From positions 1,506 to 13,791 of the forward strand of contig DCVO01000083.1 of assembly GCA_002327405.1 (NCBI GenBank): DNA of 12,286 bases, given 5' to 3'. Shown here piece by piece: positions 6,519 to 12,286 of the stretch. Under the pieces are notes generated by a model. That model saw only the letters and a list, made by a program, of their open reading frames with translations, was not told the origin of the DNA and ran no database searches. The stretch comes from Thiobacillus sp. UBA2186 (GTDB taxonomy: Bacteria; Pseudomonadota; Gammaproteobacteria; Burkholderiales; Thiobacillaceae). The position numbers and the translations under genes were made by a program. Within the stretch, counting starts at the first letter, position 1; every line of letters begins with the position of its first letter.

Positions 6519-7642
6519 CCCGTTCGGCGCAAGGAATCCTGTTCCGCTTCCATGCCGGCGTAAGCCGCCCAATCCTCTTCCTGCATGGCAAAGCTGCTGC
6601 TCTCGCGTGCTCGCAGGGCACGGTCGACGACATAACTTGCGTTGGCTGGATGGACATCCTCGGGCACGCGCTGTCCGGTCGACAGGCCTAGCAGCTCCAG
6701 GCGGTAGCGTATCAGGCAATCCAGCACCGCACCGCACAGGCCGCCCTCGTCGAGCTTGGTGAGGATGGCGCCGCCCAGATGGCGGTGCCGCTGGATGAGG
6801 CCCTCCGCCAGGCTGCCCTGGCTTGAAGCCGACAGCGTCAGCAGACAGGCGGCGCCGGCCTGGCCGAGCGCGGCGACCTGCAGGGAAAAACGCTCGTCGG
6901 TGGGCGCGAACCCGGCGCTGTCCACCATGATGCTGGTCTTGTCCCCGAGTCCGCCCAGCGCTTTTTCCAGCTGGCCGGCCTCTTCCAGGGCGACGAACTC
7001 CACCCCCATCATGCGCGCATAGGCTTCCAATTGCTGTTGCGCACCGATGCGGTAGGCATCCACCGAAACCAATGCGACCTTGTCCTGCCCATGCTGCAAG
7101 GCCGCCCTGGCCGCAAGCTTGGCAAGCGTCGTCGTCTTGCCATGGCCGGTCGGTCCGACCAGCGCCCAGATGCCGGGGCGTACGCCAGGCAAGCCGGCAG
7201 GCGCACAGGCACGCAGGTTGCGGATCAGCACCTGGCGCAGCCATGCATCGGCCTGTTCGGTTGCATACTGTTTGGGCAGGCCTGCCGCCAGATGGCGTGC
7301 AAGCCTGGGACTGAAACCGGCGGCAAGCATTTTCTGCAGCACATGCACCCGCACCGGATGGCGGCGCTTTTCCGCCGACCAGGCAAACCCGGCCAGCTGG
7401 TTTTGCAGCAGGGAACGCAAGCGCGCCAGTTCGCGCCAGATCAGGCCGCCGCCTTCGCCCTGGCTTTCCCTGGCCGCGGTTTCCTGCTTGCCGTCTTCCA
7501 GCTCGTCATGGCGCCCGGCCATGAACTCAACGCCCCCGGGGAGCTTGCGCGAAGTCACCACGACCGCATCGGGACCGAGTTCCCTGCGAATCTGCTCCAG
7601 CGCGGCGCGCGCATCAGGCGCCAGAAATCTGCGCAGCTTCAT
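6515..7642 (-). CDS. flhF: Flagellar SRP-family GTPase FlhF
   Basis: The product (375 aa) is a membrane-associated GTPase of the SRP family (FtsY/Ffh/FlhF) that recruits early flagellar parts and sets the site of polar flagella. The N terminus MKLRRFLAPDARAALEQIRR leads into the ELGPDAVVVTSRKLPGGVEF segment typical of FlhF. The GTPase domain shows the P-loop GPTGHGKTTT (from residue 163), DAYRIGAQQQLEAYAR (from 195), DSAG in place of the usual DTAG (241-244), and the guanine-specificity motif TKLDEG (295-300). The linker before the NG domains is short for the family. The ATG at 7642 lies inside the end of flhA (29-nt overlap) with GGGAG just upstream. The stop overlaps the start of the flhG-like gene. 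It looks functional. Confidence 0.93.
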   Translation of the reverse strand: MKLRRFLAPDARAALEQIRRELGPDAVVVTSRKLPGGVEFMAGRHDELEDGKQETAARESQGEGGGLIWRELARLRSLLQNQLAGFAWSAEKRRHPVRVHVLQKMLAAGFSPRLARHLAAGLPKQYATEQADAWLRQVLIRNLRACAPAGLPGVRPGIWALVGPTGHGKTTTLAKLAARAALQHGQDKVALVSVDAYRIGAQQQLEAYARMMGVEFVALEEAGQLEKALGGLGDKTSIMVDSAGFAPTDERFSLQVAALGQAGAACLLTLSASSQGSLAEGLIQRHRHLGGAILTKLDEGGLCGAVLDCLIRYRLELLGLSTGQRVPEDVHPANASYVVDRALRARESSSFAMQEEDWAAYAGMEAEQDSLRRTG

Positions 7643-9713
7643 GCTCCCGCTCTTCCCCCATGTCCATCAGCGTCGTGATCTGCAAGGACTTGTCTGCCGG
7701 AATCTCCGCATACGACAGCACCGGCAGCCCGGTGCGCCTCAGCATTCGCGCCAGCGGCGCACGCAGTGCCGGCGCGACCAGCAGCACCAGCGCACCGCCC
7801 TGCTCCGCCTGCCGGGCCATGGCGCGCTCGGCCACGAGCGGCAGCGCCTCGACCAGTTCGGGCGACACCATGGCTTCGCCCTCGTCGCCCATTTCCGCGA
7901 TCAGCCTGTTCTCCATCTCGGGCGACAACCCGATCACATACAGGGTTTCCGCGCCTTCGAACAGGCGGTCGACGATATTCCTGCCCAGCGAGGCACGCAC
8001 GGTTTCGGTCAACTCGTCGATGTCCTGGGTTCGGGCGGCGCGCGCGGCGAGGGTTTCCAGGACGCTGCGCGTGTCGCGGATGGAAACGCCCTCGGTCACC
8101 AGATTCTGCAGGATCGCCTGCACCGAGGTCAGCGGCAGCAGGCGCGGCGTCACTTCTTCCACCAGTCCCGGCGTGGCCGCATTCACGCTGTCCAGCAGCT
8201 GCTGTACCTCGGCGCGGCCCAGCAGTTCGCCCGCATGCGCGCGGTAGACCGCCTCGACGTGTCGCGCAATCACATGGCTGGCGTCGACGACTCGGTAGCC
8301 GCGCATGAGCGCACGCTCGCGTTCTTCCGCGTCGATCCAGATGCCGGGGGCGCCGGTGAGCGGATCGGTGCCGGGCTCGCCCTTCAGCCTGCCCAACATG
8401 TCGGCGGTCTCGAGGGCCAGCAGCAATTCCGGGTAAGCCTCTCCGTTTGCCGCTTCCACGCCCTTGAGGCTGATGCGGTAGGTCGTCGGCCTCAGCTCCA
8501 TGTTGTCCCGCACCCTCACCGGCGGCACCACCAGCCCCATTTCCAGGGCGAAGCGCAGGCGTCCCTCGGTAATGAGCTTGAGCGCCTGCCCGCCCTGCTT
8601 GCGGTCCAGCAGCGGGATCAGGCGGTAGCCGACCTCCAGGCCCAGCACGTCGACCGGCGGCAGATCGGACCAGGTCAGCTCGGTGAACTGCTCGATATCT
8701 TCTTCTTCGGGCTCGTGCTCGTAAGCCTCACGGCCTGGCTGGCTCAGGTCGACGAACCAGGCCGTCGCCGCGAGGACCGCCGCCAGCAACAGGAAGGCGG
8801 CATGCGGCATGCCGGGGATCACGCCCAGCACCGCCAGCAGCGAAGCCACCACGTACAGAACCTGCGGGCGTCCGAACAGCTGGCTGATGAATTCGCGGTT
8901 GAGATCCTGTTCGCTGGACGTGCGCGACACGACGATGCCGGCGGCGGTGGAAATCACCAGCGCGGGAATCTGCGCCACCAGGCCGTCGCCCACGGTCAGC
9001 AGGGCGTAACGGTCGAGCGCCTCGGCCAGGCCCATGCCGTGCTGGAACACCCCGACCGCAATGCCGCCGACCAGGTTGATCGCCAGAATGATGAGGGCCG
9101 CGACGGCATCGCCGCGCACGTACTTGGAAGCGCCGTCCATGGCGCCGTAGAAATCCGATTCGCGCGTAATGTCGGTGCGCAGCCTGCGCGCCTCCTGCTC
9201 GCCGATGGCGCCGGCGTTGAGATCCGCGTCGATGGCGAGCTGCTTGCCCGGCATGGCATCCAGCGTAAAACGCGCCGCCACTTCGGCAATGCGCCCGGCG
9301 CCGCGGGTTATCACGATGAAATTGATGATGACCAGGATCACGAACACCACCAGGCCCACGGTGTAGTTGCCGCCCACCAGGAAATTGCCGAAGGATTCGA
9401 TCACCTTGCCGGCGGAATCGGTGCCGGTGTGGCCCTGCATGAGAATGATGCGGGTGGAGGCGACATTCAGCGAAAGGCGCATCAGCGTAGTCACCAGCAG
9501 CACCGTGGGAAACACGGAAAAATCCAGCGGCCGGTTGGCATTCAGACTCACCAGCAGCACGATCACCGCGAGCGCGATGTTGAGCGTGAACAGCATGTCC
9601 AGCATGAAGGTGGGCAGCGGCAGCACCAGCATGGCCAGGATCAGCAGCATCAGCACCGGTCCGGCCAGATGCACCAGGCTGCGCCCGCGCGGCATGGCGG
9701 CCATGGCGTTCAT
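7614..9713 (-). CDS. flhA: Flagellar type III export gate protein FlhA
   Basis: The product (699 aa, normal for the family) is the large export-gate protein of the flagellar type III system. It has an N-terminal membrane half with about eight helices and a C-terminal cytosolic domain that docks chaperone-substrate complexes. The first helices begin at LAGPVLMLLILAMLVLPLP. The family signature follows in the 137-202 region: RGAGRIAEVAARFTLDAMPG, then SDFYGAMDGASKYVRGD, including the Asp (202) corresponding to the conserved RGD aspartate used in proton-driven export. The cytosolic half contains DVLGLEVGYRLIPLLD, RPTTYRISLKGV and, later, LTSVQAILQNLVTEGVSIRD, all typical. The ATG at 9713 overlaps the flhB stop (ATGA), with GGGAGG 7 nt upstream. 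No damage is visible, in contrast to FlhB. Confidence 0.96.
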   Translation of the reverse strand: MNAMAAMPRGRSLVHLAGPVLMLLILAMLVLPLPTFMLDMLFTLNIALAVIVLLVSLNANRPLDFSVFPTVLLVTTLMRLSLNVASTRIILMQGHTGTDSAGKVIESFGNFLVGGNYTVGLVVFVILVIINFIVITRGAGRIAEVAARFTLDAMPGKQLAIDADLNAGAIGEQEARRLRTDITRESDFYGAMDGASKYVRGDAVAALIILAINLVGGIAVGVFQHGMGLAEALDRYALLTVGDGLVAQIPALVISTAAGIVVSRTSSEQDLNREFISQLFGRPQVLYVVASLLAVLGVIPGMPHAAFLLLAAVLAATAWFVDLSQPGREAYEHEPEEEDIEQFTELTWSDLPPVDVLGLEVGYRLIPLLDRKQGGQALKLITEGRLRFALEMGLVVPPVRVRDNMELRPTTYRISLKGVEAANGEAYPELLLALETADMLGRLKGEPGTDPLTGAPGIWIDAEERERALMRGYRVVDASHVIARHVEAVYRAHAGELLGRAEVQQLLDSVNAATPGLVEEVTPRLLPLTSVQAILQNLVTEGVSIRDTRSVLETLAARAARTQDIDELTETVRASLGRNIVDRLFEGAETLYVIGLSPEMENRLIAEMGDEGEAMVSPELVEALPLVAERAMARQAEQGGALVLLVAPALRAPLARMLRRTGLPVLSYAEIPADKSLQITTLMDMGEEREHEAAQISGA

Positions 9714-10465
9714 TCAGCCGCCTCCCGCCGCATGGCATGGCGGCGCGCACGGATGCGCGCCTTGAGTTCCGGACTGCCCTCGGCTTCGCGCGCCTCGGCC
9801 AGCACCTCGGCACGGGTCATGGCAAGACGCCTGAGATGCCGCCACCATTGCCAGGGCGCGTCCAGCAGAGCTGCCAGCAGGACTGCGGCCAACAGCAGCA
9901 GCAGGCCCTCCGCCAGCATGCCCCCCGCCGCCGTCACGGCCTGCGGCAAGGGCAGCACCGGCAACCCGGCCAGCGCCTCCAGATTCATGCGGTAGAAAAA
10001 GAACAGGAGCAGCCCGAGTGCCGCGATTTTCACCACGGCCTTGAAGCCGTCGAACAGGCCGGCTGCGGAAAACAGGCGGGAAACGGGAAGAACCGGATTC
10101 AGCCGCCCGCCCCGGAAACGCACAACGAGGGGGGCGAATACCCAGCCTGAAAGCAGCAGGGGCGCAGCCAGGGCGGCGATGAACAAGGCAATCAGGAAAG
10201 GAAATATCTCCGCGGCCCCCTGCAGCAGCAAGTTGAGCGTGGCGTCGGGAGACAACTGGGCAACCTGGCCGTAATGCCTGGCAAACAGCTGGAGCAGGCG
10301 GTCGAACGACTGCGCCCCCCAGATCGCCAGCCCCCCGCCCGTCGCGCCCAGCACCAGCAGCGCCGACAGTTCGGCCGAACGGGGAACACGTCCCTCCGCC
10401 CTGGCCTGTTCCAGGCGTTTCTCGCTGGCGGGCTCGGTACCGGAATATTCGCTGTCCTCGGCCAT
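9710..10465 (-). CDS. flhB: FlhB membrane domain, lacking the NPTH autocleavage domain
   Basis: FlhB is the export-gate component that switches substrate class from rod/hook to filament after self-cleavage at NPTH. Family members are about 350-380 aa; this one has 251. The N terminus is typical (GTEPASEKRLEQARAEGRVPRSAEL), and four hydrophobic helices follow at roughly 33-52, 86-112, 142-160 and 180-201, with the conserved LNPVLPVSRLFSAAGLFDGF between helices two and three. The linker helix MTRAEVLAEAREAEGSPELK and ARIRARRHAMRREAAE then ends at TGA, exactly where the family continues into DVPKADVVITNPTHYAVAL. The stop overlaps the flhA ATG, so no room remains for the missing domain. The start at 10465 has an AGAGGGGAGAGG purine run directly before it. 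The product could be a naturally split FlhB completed in trans, or a decayed one. Confidence 0.9.
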   Translation of the reverse strand: MAEDSEYSGTEPASEKRLEQARAEGRVPRSAELSALLVLGATGGGLAIWGAQSFDRLLQLFARHYGQVAQLSPDATLNLLLQGAAEIFPFLIALFIAALAAPLLLSGWVFAPLVVRFRGGRLNPVLPVSRLFSAAGLFDGFKAVVKIAALGLLLFFFYRMNLEALAGLPVLPLPQAVTAAGGMLAEGLLLLLAAVLLAALLDAPWQWWRHLRRLAMTRAEVLAEAREAEGSPELKARIRARRHAMRREAAE

Positions 10466-10539
10466 CCTCTCCCCTCTTCTGCCGGCGAGTTTAGCACGCC
10501 AAGCCAGCTTTCAAGCGGGTTGGCGCACCGCCCGCCGCG

Positions 10540-10560
10540 TGCCGGCACCGGGAGCCGGCA
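10540..10560. repeat. GC-rich inverted repeat in the flhB/nor intergenic region
   Basis: TGCCGGC (10540-10546) and GCCGGCA (10554-10560) are perfect reverse complements around a 7-nt loop. The repeat lies between the divergent flhB and nor promoters, 26 nt before the FNR-type box. There is no T-run for a terminator. It may be a regulator site or a chance hairpin in GC-rich DNA. Confidence 0.35.
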
Positions 10561-10585
10561 GACCTGACCGTTCGGCAATGCGCAC

Positions 10586-10599
10586 TTGATCTGGATCAA
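10586..10599 (+). promoter_or_regulatory. FNR/DNR-type operator
   Basis: TTGATCTGGATCAA is a perfect match to the TTGAT-N4-ATCAA dyad bound by the FNR/ANR/DNR/NNR branch of the CRP superfamily. Its centre lies about 28-33 bp upstream of a TAATAC -10 hexamer. That places it near -41.5, the class II activator position. It is expected to turn on the nor genes under low oxygen and/or NO. Which family member acts cannot be told from the site. Confidence 0.88.
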
Positions 10600-10620
10600 T
10601 GAATGTCCTACACCAAAGTC

Positions 10621-10626
10621 TAATAC
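10621..10626 (+). promoter_or_regulatory. Probable -10 element of the nor promoter
   Basis: TAATAC is spaced so that transcription would start near 10632-10634, with the FNR-type box around -41. There is no recognisable -35, as expected for a class II activated promoter. The leader before the first gene would be about 20 nt. Confidence 0.6.
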
Positions 10627-10651
10627 TTACAACAACATTCAGGAGGAGCCC

Positions 10652-10996
10652 ATGATCGAGCCCGTCGAACTGGCGGATTTCTTCACCACATTCTTTTCCG
10701 CAGCCATGGTCATACTGTGCGGCGGGCTTTATGCCCTGCTGTTCGCATTCGCGCGCGTGAAGAACGCCCCGCGACTGATGCCGCTGGCTTATATCGCCTA
10801 CATCGGCCTGGCGATTTCGGCCGTCCTGCTCGCAAATGCCGCCAACCTGTTCAGCAGCACGTTCTGGACCATCGTCGTCCTGCTCATGCTCGCAGGTTAC
10901 CTGCTCGCGCCGCATGGCATCTGGCATCTCTGCGTGCGCACGCACGAAGACGAAGACGAAGACGCACCCGAAACCCAAAAAATTTTTCAACCCTGA
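10652..10996 (+). CDS. Small three-helix membrane protein, first gene of the nor operon
   Basis: I do not recognise this 114-residue protein. It has three hydrophobic stretches (about 14-35, 42-64 and 70-88), so it is probably an inner-membrane protein. It ends in a short acidic tail, THEDEDEDAPE, encoded by a GAAGAC hexamer repeated three times (10946-10963). The start at 10652 has an excellent AGGAGGA ribosome site (10641-10647); a longer frame from 10586 would run through the FNR-type box and is rejected. It is followed 12 nt later by norC, so it is almost certainly co-expressed with nitric oxide reductase. Possible roles are a NOR accessory or assembly subunit, or an additional small NOR subunit. 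It is not the cytochrome oxidase III-like NorE, judging by length and sequence. Confidence 0.85.
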   Translation: MIEPVELADFFTTFFSAAMVILCGGLYALLFAFARVKNAPRLMPLAYIAYIGLAISAVLLANAANLFSSTFWTIVVLLMLAGYLLAPHGIWHLCVRTHEDEDEDAPETQKIFQP

Positions 10997-11008
10997 GGAG
11001 TAAGCACC

Positions 11009-11620
11009 ATGACAACCGAAGCCTGGTGGGCGTCCCCGTCGCTCTGGCGCAAGACCGCAATATGGATCACGGGCGGTTCGTTCGTGATACTCATCTTCCT
11101 GACTTTCGACTCGATGGCTTACATCAAGGCCGGTGGCAAGCAGGTGCCGGGCTACTCCATCATCAACCAGCGCGTCGATTACCGGTATGACGACGAGAAG
11201 AAACGCTACGTGCCGGTGATCGGGCCGGAGGAGCCGCTGTTCGGCAAGAAGCTCACCGAGGCGGAAGCCGAAGCGCTTGTATCCAAAGGCAAGCTCACCA
11301 CCCAGGCCAAGAACTGCATGGAATGCCACACCCTGCTTGGCAACGGCTCTTACTACGCGCCCGATCTCACCAAGGCCTGGCTCGACCCGTGGTGGGGCAA
11401 CAAGGAAGTCCGCGAGCAGCAAATGGTGGAGTTCCTGATGAACCCGCAGGACCGGCTGCACAACGCCCTCGGCCGCAAAATGCCCAACCTCGGCATCACC
11501 GAGGAAGAAGCGCGGGCGACCGTGGCCTTCCTGAAGTGGATGAGCGCCATCAACACGCTGGGCTTCCCCCACAACTTCCAGGCGATAGACCAGTCCGACG
11601 CCGCCCCTGCCCAACAATAA
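11009..11620 (+). CDS. norC: Nitric oxide reductase cytochrome c subunit NorC, long-linker form
   Basis: NorC is the membrane-anchored periplasmic cytochrome c that passes electrons to NorB for reduction of NO to N2O. An N-terminal membrane anchor (about residues 15-37) is followed by a heme c site, CMECH (103-107), in the family context CHTLLGNGSYYAPDLTKAW. Met158 in GRKMPNLGI is the likely axial ligand, and the ending VAFLKWMSAINTLGFPHNF is typical. The protein has 203 residues, whereas classical NorC has about 146-150. Most of the extra length is a segment between anchor and heme (about 40-95) containing VDYRYDDEKKRYVPVIGPEE. The start has a GAGGAG ribosome site and follows the 114-residue gene by 12 nt. 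The NorC assignment is secure; the meaning of the extra segment is unknown. Confidence 0.94.
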   Translation: MTTEAWWASPSLWRKTAIWITGGSFVILIFLTFDSMAYIKAGGKQVPGYSIINQRVDYRYDDEKKRYVPVIGPEEPLFGKKLTEAEAEALVSKGKLTTQAKNCMECHTLLGNGSYYAPDLTKAWLDPWWGNKEVREQQMVEFLMNPQDRLHNALGRKMPNLGITEEEARATVAFLKWMSAINTLGFPHNFQAIDQSDAAPAQQ

Positions 11621-11630
11621 GGAGATCGAC

Positions 11631-12286
11631 ATGGCTACCCTGGGTGTTTTCGACACTGCCAATCTGAATGGCGGACAGAAGCTGGCGATGAAATACTTCG
11701 CCGTTTCGCTTGCCCTGTTCGGCGCACAAGTGCTGTTCGGCCTGCTGGCCGGATTGCAATACCTGTTTCCCGACTTCCTGTTCCAGGTCATCGACTTCTC
11801 GGTCAACCGCACGCTGCACGTCAACGCCCTGGTGGTGTGGCTGCTCTATGGCTTCATCGGCGGCACCTACTGGATGCTCGAGGAAGAGGCCCAGCACCCC
11901 GTCGTTGGACTGGCGCTCGGCAACCTGATCTTCTGGGTGCTCACGCTGGCCGTGACCGTCGTGGTAGTGGTCTACCTGCTGATACAGATCGGGCCGGCCG
12001 AAATGTCGACGATCTGGCTCATCAACGAAGGCCGCGAATACATCGAAGCCCCGCGCTGGGCCGACATCGGCATCGTGGTCGCCGTGCTGGTGTTCTTCTT
12101 CAACGTCGCCGCCACCTTCATGAAGGGGCGCTATACCGGCATCGGCGGCGTGCTGTTGCTCGACCTGCTGGCGCTGGCCGGCCTGTATCTTGCCGGCATG
12201 TTCTACACGCCCAACGTCTCGGTCGACCAGTTCTGGTGGTGGTGGGTGATCCACCTGTGGGTGGAGGCGACCTGGGAAGTGCTGGT
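11631..12286 (+). CDS. norB: Nitric oxide reductase catalytic subunit NorB, N-terminal part
   Basis: NorB is the heme-copper-oxidase-superfamily subunit that reduces two NO to N2O at a heme b3/non-heme iron centre in the inner membrane. The window holds the first 218 codons and part of the next, roughly half of a normal protein of about 450-475 aa. His63 in NRTLHVNALVVWLLYGFIGG is the expected low-spin heme b ligand. The segment FWWWWVIHLWVEATWEVL carries His208 (non-heme iron ligand), Glu212 (non-heme iron ligand) and Glu216, matching His207/Glu211/Glu215 of Pseudomonas aeruginosa NorB with a one-residue offset. This supports an intact cNOR-type site in the visible part. The ATG at 11631 has an AAGGAGA site and starts 10 nt after norC. 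The remaining metal ligands lie beyond the window. Confidence 0.95.
   Translation, partial: MATLGVFDTANLNGGQKLAMKYFAVSLALFGAQVLFGLLAGLQYLFPDFLFQVIDFSVNRTLHVNALVVWLLYGFIGGTYWMLEEEAQHPVVGLALGNLIFWVLTLAVTVVVVVYLLIQIGPAEMSTIWLINEGREYIEAPRWADIGIVVAVLVFFFNVAATFMKGRYTGIGGVLLLDLLALAGLYLAGMFYTPNVSVDQFWWWWVIHLWVEATWEVL

Noticed and set aside
6519..7244. Upstream extension of the flhG-like frame
   Set aside because: It runs in another frame inside flhF, gives a composition typical of a shadow frame, and the ATG overlapping the flhF stop is a natural coupled start.
7080..9995. Very long open frame (971 codons) on the plus strand opposite flhF, flhA and flhB
   Set aside because: It is antisense to three strongly supported genes. 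Its translation is low-complexity (H, Q, R, G-rich) with no domain, as expected from GC-rich codon bias on the other strand.
10586..10651. Longer version of the 114-aa protein starting within the FNR-type box
   Set aside because: It would translate the operator and -10 element, while the internal ATG has an excellent Shine-Dalgarno.
1..12286. CRISPR array, transposase, integrase, toxin-antitoxin or phage-defence genes
   Set aside because: I saw no regularly spaced repeats, no mobile-element proteins and no defence-type domains. The supported genes account for nearly all the sequence.

Overview
The window is GC-rich with strong G/C bias at third codon positions. It is packed with tightly coupled genes whose products read as betaproteobacterial: a bifunctional MnmC, an FliA–FlhG–FlhF–FlhA–FlhB flagellar block, and a cytochrome c-type nitric oxide reductase (NOR) locus behind an FNR-type site. 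A motile, denitrifying or facultatively anaerobic betaproteobacterium fits best. This is inferred from gene content and protein style, not from a marker gene.

Layout. (1) Positions 1-4806, plus strand: the 3' end of lysS, then mnmC (tRNA wobble-uridine modification), then a two-HMA Cu(I)-exporting P1B-ATPase (copA). Related intergenic repeats lie just after the lysS and mnmC stop codons. Three low-complexity or palindromic tracts lie in frame inside mnmC (two) and copA (one). (2) Positions 4832-10465, minus strand: an apparent operon flhB-flhA-flhF-flhG-like-fliA-orf79. Genes overlap by 4 to 44 nt, except for an 18-nt gap before orf79. (3) Positions 10466-10651: a divergent intergenic region with a perfect TTGAT-N4-ATCAA box, a suitably spaced -10 element and a strong Shine-Dalgarno. 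(4) Positions 10652-12286, plus strand: a 114-residue membrane protein of unknown function, then norC and the first part of norB. The norB CDS runs off the end of the window.

How the genes work together. FlhA and FlhB form the export gate of the flagellar type III system. FlhF and FlhG normally set flagellar position and number, and FliA (sigma-28) switches on late flagellar genes. Two members are abnormal. FlhB stops right after its linker helix and lacks the whole NPTH autocleavage domain. The FlhG-like protein keeps an N-terminal FlhF-activator-like helix but has lost its ATP-binding P-loop, and its C-terminal tail reads through compositionally different DNA. The NOR genes reduce NO to N2O and are probably activated under low oxygen or NO by an FNR/DNR-family regulator.

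I did not find a CRISPR array, transposase, tRNA/rRNA gene or recognisable defence system. The strongest leads are the remodelled FlhB and FlhG proteins, the unknown first gene of the nor operon with its long-linker NorC, and the repeat tracts tolerated inside housekeeping proteins.
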